Positions 60,831-64,000 of a stretch of DNA of 64,000 bases are shown here, in pieces. Every line of letters begins with the position of its first letter. Position 1 is the first letter of the stretch. Source of the stretch: Gonatopus flavifemur (taxonomy: Eukaryota; Arthropoda; Insecta; Hymenoptera; Dryinidae); contig JAFFJZ010000001.1 of the NCBI GenBank assembly GCA_018340375.1, positions 58,148,001 through 58,212,000 of the forward strand. The letters run 5' to 3'. A program made the translations under genes and the position numbers. The notes under the pieces were generated by a model. The model was not told the DNA's origin. It made no database searches and saw only the letters and a list, made by a program, of their open reading frames with translations.

Positions 60831-63800
60831 ATGGAACATTTTATGCACAAGAGTAAAAGATAGATATAACAGATTTTGTGTCTTCGTATATTCCGCAATA
60901 TAAGGTTACGACGACACGTCGGATTACTCCAACAAATATGTTCTTTATTTCATTTTACGATGTATAAATATGACAAGACGTTTTATGGACAAAGAGACTG
61001 TTATTTTGATAAAGTGAAATGTCTATCTCGACAAAAATATGAATTACGTAATTTCTTTGTCTTGGGTTACACGTCGCAAAGTTACCTTATGTGGGAATGA
61101 TATCACCTTTCCATTTCCGTGAACAGTATTTCTTGGATGAACGTATTTTGAAAACTTTAGGGTTGCCAGAAGGAGATGTCGAGTATTTGAAATCGTTCTG
61201 TGAATTATTTATGAGGTCTGTGACTTGTATTCATCCGCGTGCAGATGCTGACGTGGAAACGTCGATGCATTGTGTGAATATCGAGAAGAAGGTTCACATA
61301 TTTAGCGAATCCAAATCAATGTAGTATACTGCAGGTTGGAATTTGAGATTCGATATGTATATGAGTTTTGAAACATGATAGAGAAGTACTTACGAATGTG
61401 CATCTCTTTGTATACACTGGATATGGGTTGATTTAAGCTTTTCAATGATGAAATCTTACCTGGAACACAAAAATTACATACATCAGTATATACGAGTGGA
61501 GACAATATGAACATATAATCATTATAATTTTATACAATCTCCTCCATCCATTCGAACAAAAGCACTGATTTGACACGTGGGGATTTATTGTACACGTACC
61601 GAGAAAATTCATTAAAAAATATTTGTAGGTTAATCTAAACAATCATATCTAGAACGAGAAAAATTGAGGCCAGGAGATGTAATGAGGAAGTAATGCGCTT
61701 ATTTATAACGACAACGCTTTTGCATGTAGTTGAGATGCGATAATACGATTAGTTGTTGACATCGAGACACGTGCACATAAGATACTTCATACAAGACAGT
61801 GACATAGTAGGATATATTTTGACTTCTTTCTGCATTCATTACATAATCCGACCCGATGTCGTACTCGGTACAACAAAAAGCTATTTCACAATTATATATT
61901 CTATAGAAATCACTTGAGTCTTGATGTAGACATCACTTCCACATTCCTATCAAGATTGCTGACTATTATCATTATTGTTATTATATCAATTATCATAACT
62001 GACACCAAGAGAGAGAGATTTCACTTGAGGTTTCGACACTTCGACAAGAATAAAGAAATATCATTCTTTCTTGAATCGATTATCCATCGTTACAAGTGAG
62101 GAGTACTCCACATCATTACGTTCAAGTTTGACGGTATAGTTGTGTCGATATAATCCTATTGGTATGAATATACAGTATCGATGTTATCGATTTACGGATA
62201 ATATAACCAAGTAGTAAAAAGGATAGAATTCATTCGATGACGAATGGAAATGTACTATGTTCATAATCCTTTTTGTATTAAAATTTTATCTCAATATGGA
62301 ATATTCACTGCTGGTAAGAACGAGATAACGAATGTGAATTTAAATACCCTGCAGTCTTCATCTTCCGTAATTAGGATTCATGATTGCAATAAAATATTGC
62401 TATAATTTAGTAAACCTGCCTTTTACCTGAAAATATTGTTACCTTTTTAGGATCAAATGCCATCCTTTGCATACCTTCTGAAACGAACCATATCCATCGT
62501 TTTTTGCGAACAAATTACGAAAATTCTTCTCGAAATTATTATGAGAAATCGAAGAAGATAAAGAAGGAATTTTGTACGTAAACTAATCATGCAACGTACA
62601 TTGAAATAAATAATTATTTTCCTGTTCCTGGAATAATCATTACGGAAGGTTGAAAATGAAAGAAGAGAAAAACAAGTTATTCCTTCAAAATCATATCCCA
62701 AAGATCATCAATGGATTTGTGTTATAACGTGGACCGACGTTACTCGTGGCAAGGAAGAGGAGGGGCAAAGAGAGGGAGACAGTTCGTTCATGTGAAATTC
62801 ACCAACTGATGCGGGCCATTGACTTCTGTCAAGATATGCCCACCTTAGTTCGAAGAGAGCCAAACATCTTTTTGCGGCTTCATGAGAATTCGGCGAGCAT
62901 AATTGCTGACGAATGCTAATAATCCTGGCCCTGTTGTCGACTGTGTGCGAATGACGAAAAACCAGATTCGCAAGTTTCGGAGCTTCGTATTATGGCGGAC
63001 TTTAAGGTTATCCGAGGACCTTGACGACCATGAAACACGAGGATTATTGAACCAATTCTCCGTTCTGAATGATGTTTCTGAATAATAGTTGAGAATTTTA
63101 TATCGTTATTCTCCAAGTACTTTATGAAAATGTGTAATATCGTATGTCTGTAAACATTTCACCTGATGACGTCAACGTGCAACACGAGCAATTCAATCCC
63201 GACGAGGGCGATTTATGATCGACGTCCAGCTATGAGTCACGATAACGTAGGAATAACACCCACAAATGCTTTGATTATTTTTATCAAGAATAGTTATATC
63301 GACAAAACTGGATATTAAAACCTCAAACAGACGCTTATCGTTCAATGATTTATAACACCTACACAGGTCAAACCATGGCCAGGGAATGATGTGGAGTGAT
63401 GAAAATCTGAAAAACGGTTTGAATCTTTATCTGAAGTACCGATAACATCGATGAATCATTCTATTGTCACATATTTCGTGATCTAGTTTTCGAAACAACT
63501 ACTTCAGCACTATGCCTTGTACTGTAAACTTTAAACGCGAGGATAAAATATTTGCTCGTGATGTCACACATGGGTGTTGCCCGTCTTCACAATCCCTGTG
63601 ATGAAAAGCATTTTTTCTCTTCGTTGAGAATATATAATACTCCATTACAATAACTTCTCACGATAACGCGTGACTGATTCAAAATAGCAGGGGGAGTGAA
63701 GAATTATTATCTTCATTATCATCATAATCATCATCACGGTTAGATCTTTGGTTCAAAGAAATAGAAGAACAAGAAGAAGAAGAAATTCTTTGAGCCTCTA

Positions 63801-64000
63801 TTCAGAGACATAGAGAAAGAATAGGATGATTTCAAACTAAATATGTTATCCTCGATAAACTAGATCGGTGAGCATTGGGAACTCAGCATGGCTTCGGAAT
63901 GCATGCAAAGGGGTTTGCAAGTGCATCGATGCCGTACTAGTGGACAGGAACATAATGACGAAGCCGACGACTTAGTTCGTATTTTATTGACAATTCAGCA
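60831..64000. other. AT-rich stretch with simple repeats, no gene
   Basis: A GC-richer patch at about 62720-63100 has competing short frames on both strands. A perfect CRE-type TGACGTCA lies at 63167-63174. ATC and AAG triplet runs lie at 63709-63736 and 63762-63785. No coding gene is supported. Confidence 0.4.
63167..63174. promoter_or_regulatory. CRE-type octamer TGACGTCA
   Basis: The perfect palindromic CREB/ATF consensus. A single 8-bp match is expected by chance about once per 65 kb in random sequence, and less often in AT-rich DNA, so functional weight is low without context. Confidence 0.25.

Noticed and set aside
1..64000. CRISPR arrays, bacterial operons, rRNA genes or proviral coding regions
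   Set aside because: There are no regularly spaced repeats with unique spacers, no dense same-strand coding, no rRNA-like conserved segments and no frame long enough for a viral or retroelement gene.

Overview
The window looks like 64 kb of AT-rich, gene-poor nuclear DNA from an arthropod, most likely an insect. The longest open frame is only 150 codons. The GT-AG intervals that look like introns are 63-82 nt. Microsatellites are frequent, CpG does not look depleted, and the mobile DNA consists of short palindromic elements. There is no sign of bacterial organisation: no operons, ribosome-binding sites or dense coding. A hymenopteran is my best guess from overall texture only. I recognise no protein-coding gene by homology, so every coding call below is a low-confidence exon candidate resting on open frame, local GC and splice or start context.

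The best-supported structure is in the first 6.4 kb. Three long palindromes lie close together: 4032-4534 (217-nt arms, about 96% complementary), 4963-5116 (63-nt arms with one G/T exception) and 5117-5522 (imperfect, nested). They are followed by a segment (about 5640-6300) with a CpG-rich promoter-like start and a chain of short GT-AG intervals, including a juxtaposed 3'/5' splice site (AG|GTAAGG at 6017/6018) of the recursive-splicing type.

Mobile DNA elsewhere: I see three related palindromic MITE-like copies with ACGGA-type ends (12391-12549, 38120-about 39290, 47450-47674). The middle copy is interrupted by an 889-bp element (38332-39220) with its own terminal inverted repeats and TTAA/TGAA flanks. 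A separate MITE with CCCACTGAGCA ends lies at 35203-35464. Mosaic direct repeats occur at 41495-41612 and 43556-44055.

Possible genes: the better candidates are a minus-strand first exon at 53466-53671 (upstream in-frame stop, ATG, donor GAG|GTAAGG), a complete 82-codon minus-strand frame at 59292-59540, a plus-strand frame with a signal-peptide-like start at 33461-33712, and GC-richer islands at 18391-18711, 19640-19860 and 60479-60830. TATA-type promoter candidates are at 2768, 23126, 27173 (beside a nuclear-receptor-like inverted repeat) and 48008. The rest appears to be intergenic or intronic AT-rich DNA with simple repeats. Nothing ties these parts into one pathway; the window reads as a long intergenic or intronic region with transposon debris and possible regulatory elements.
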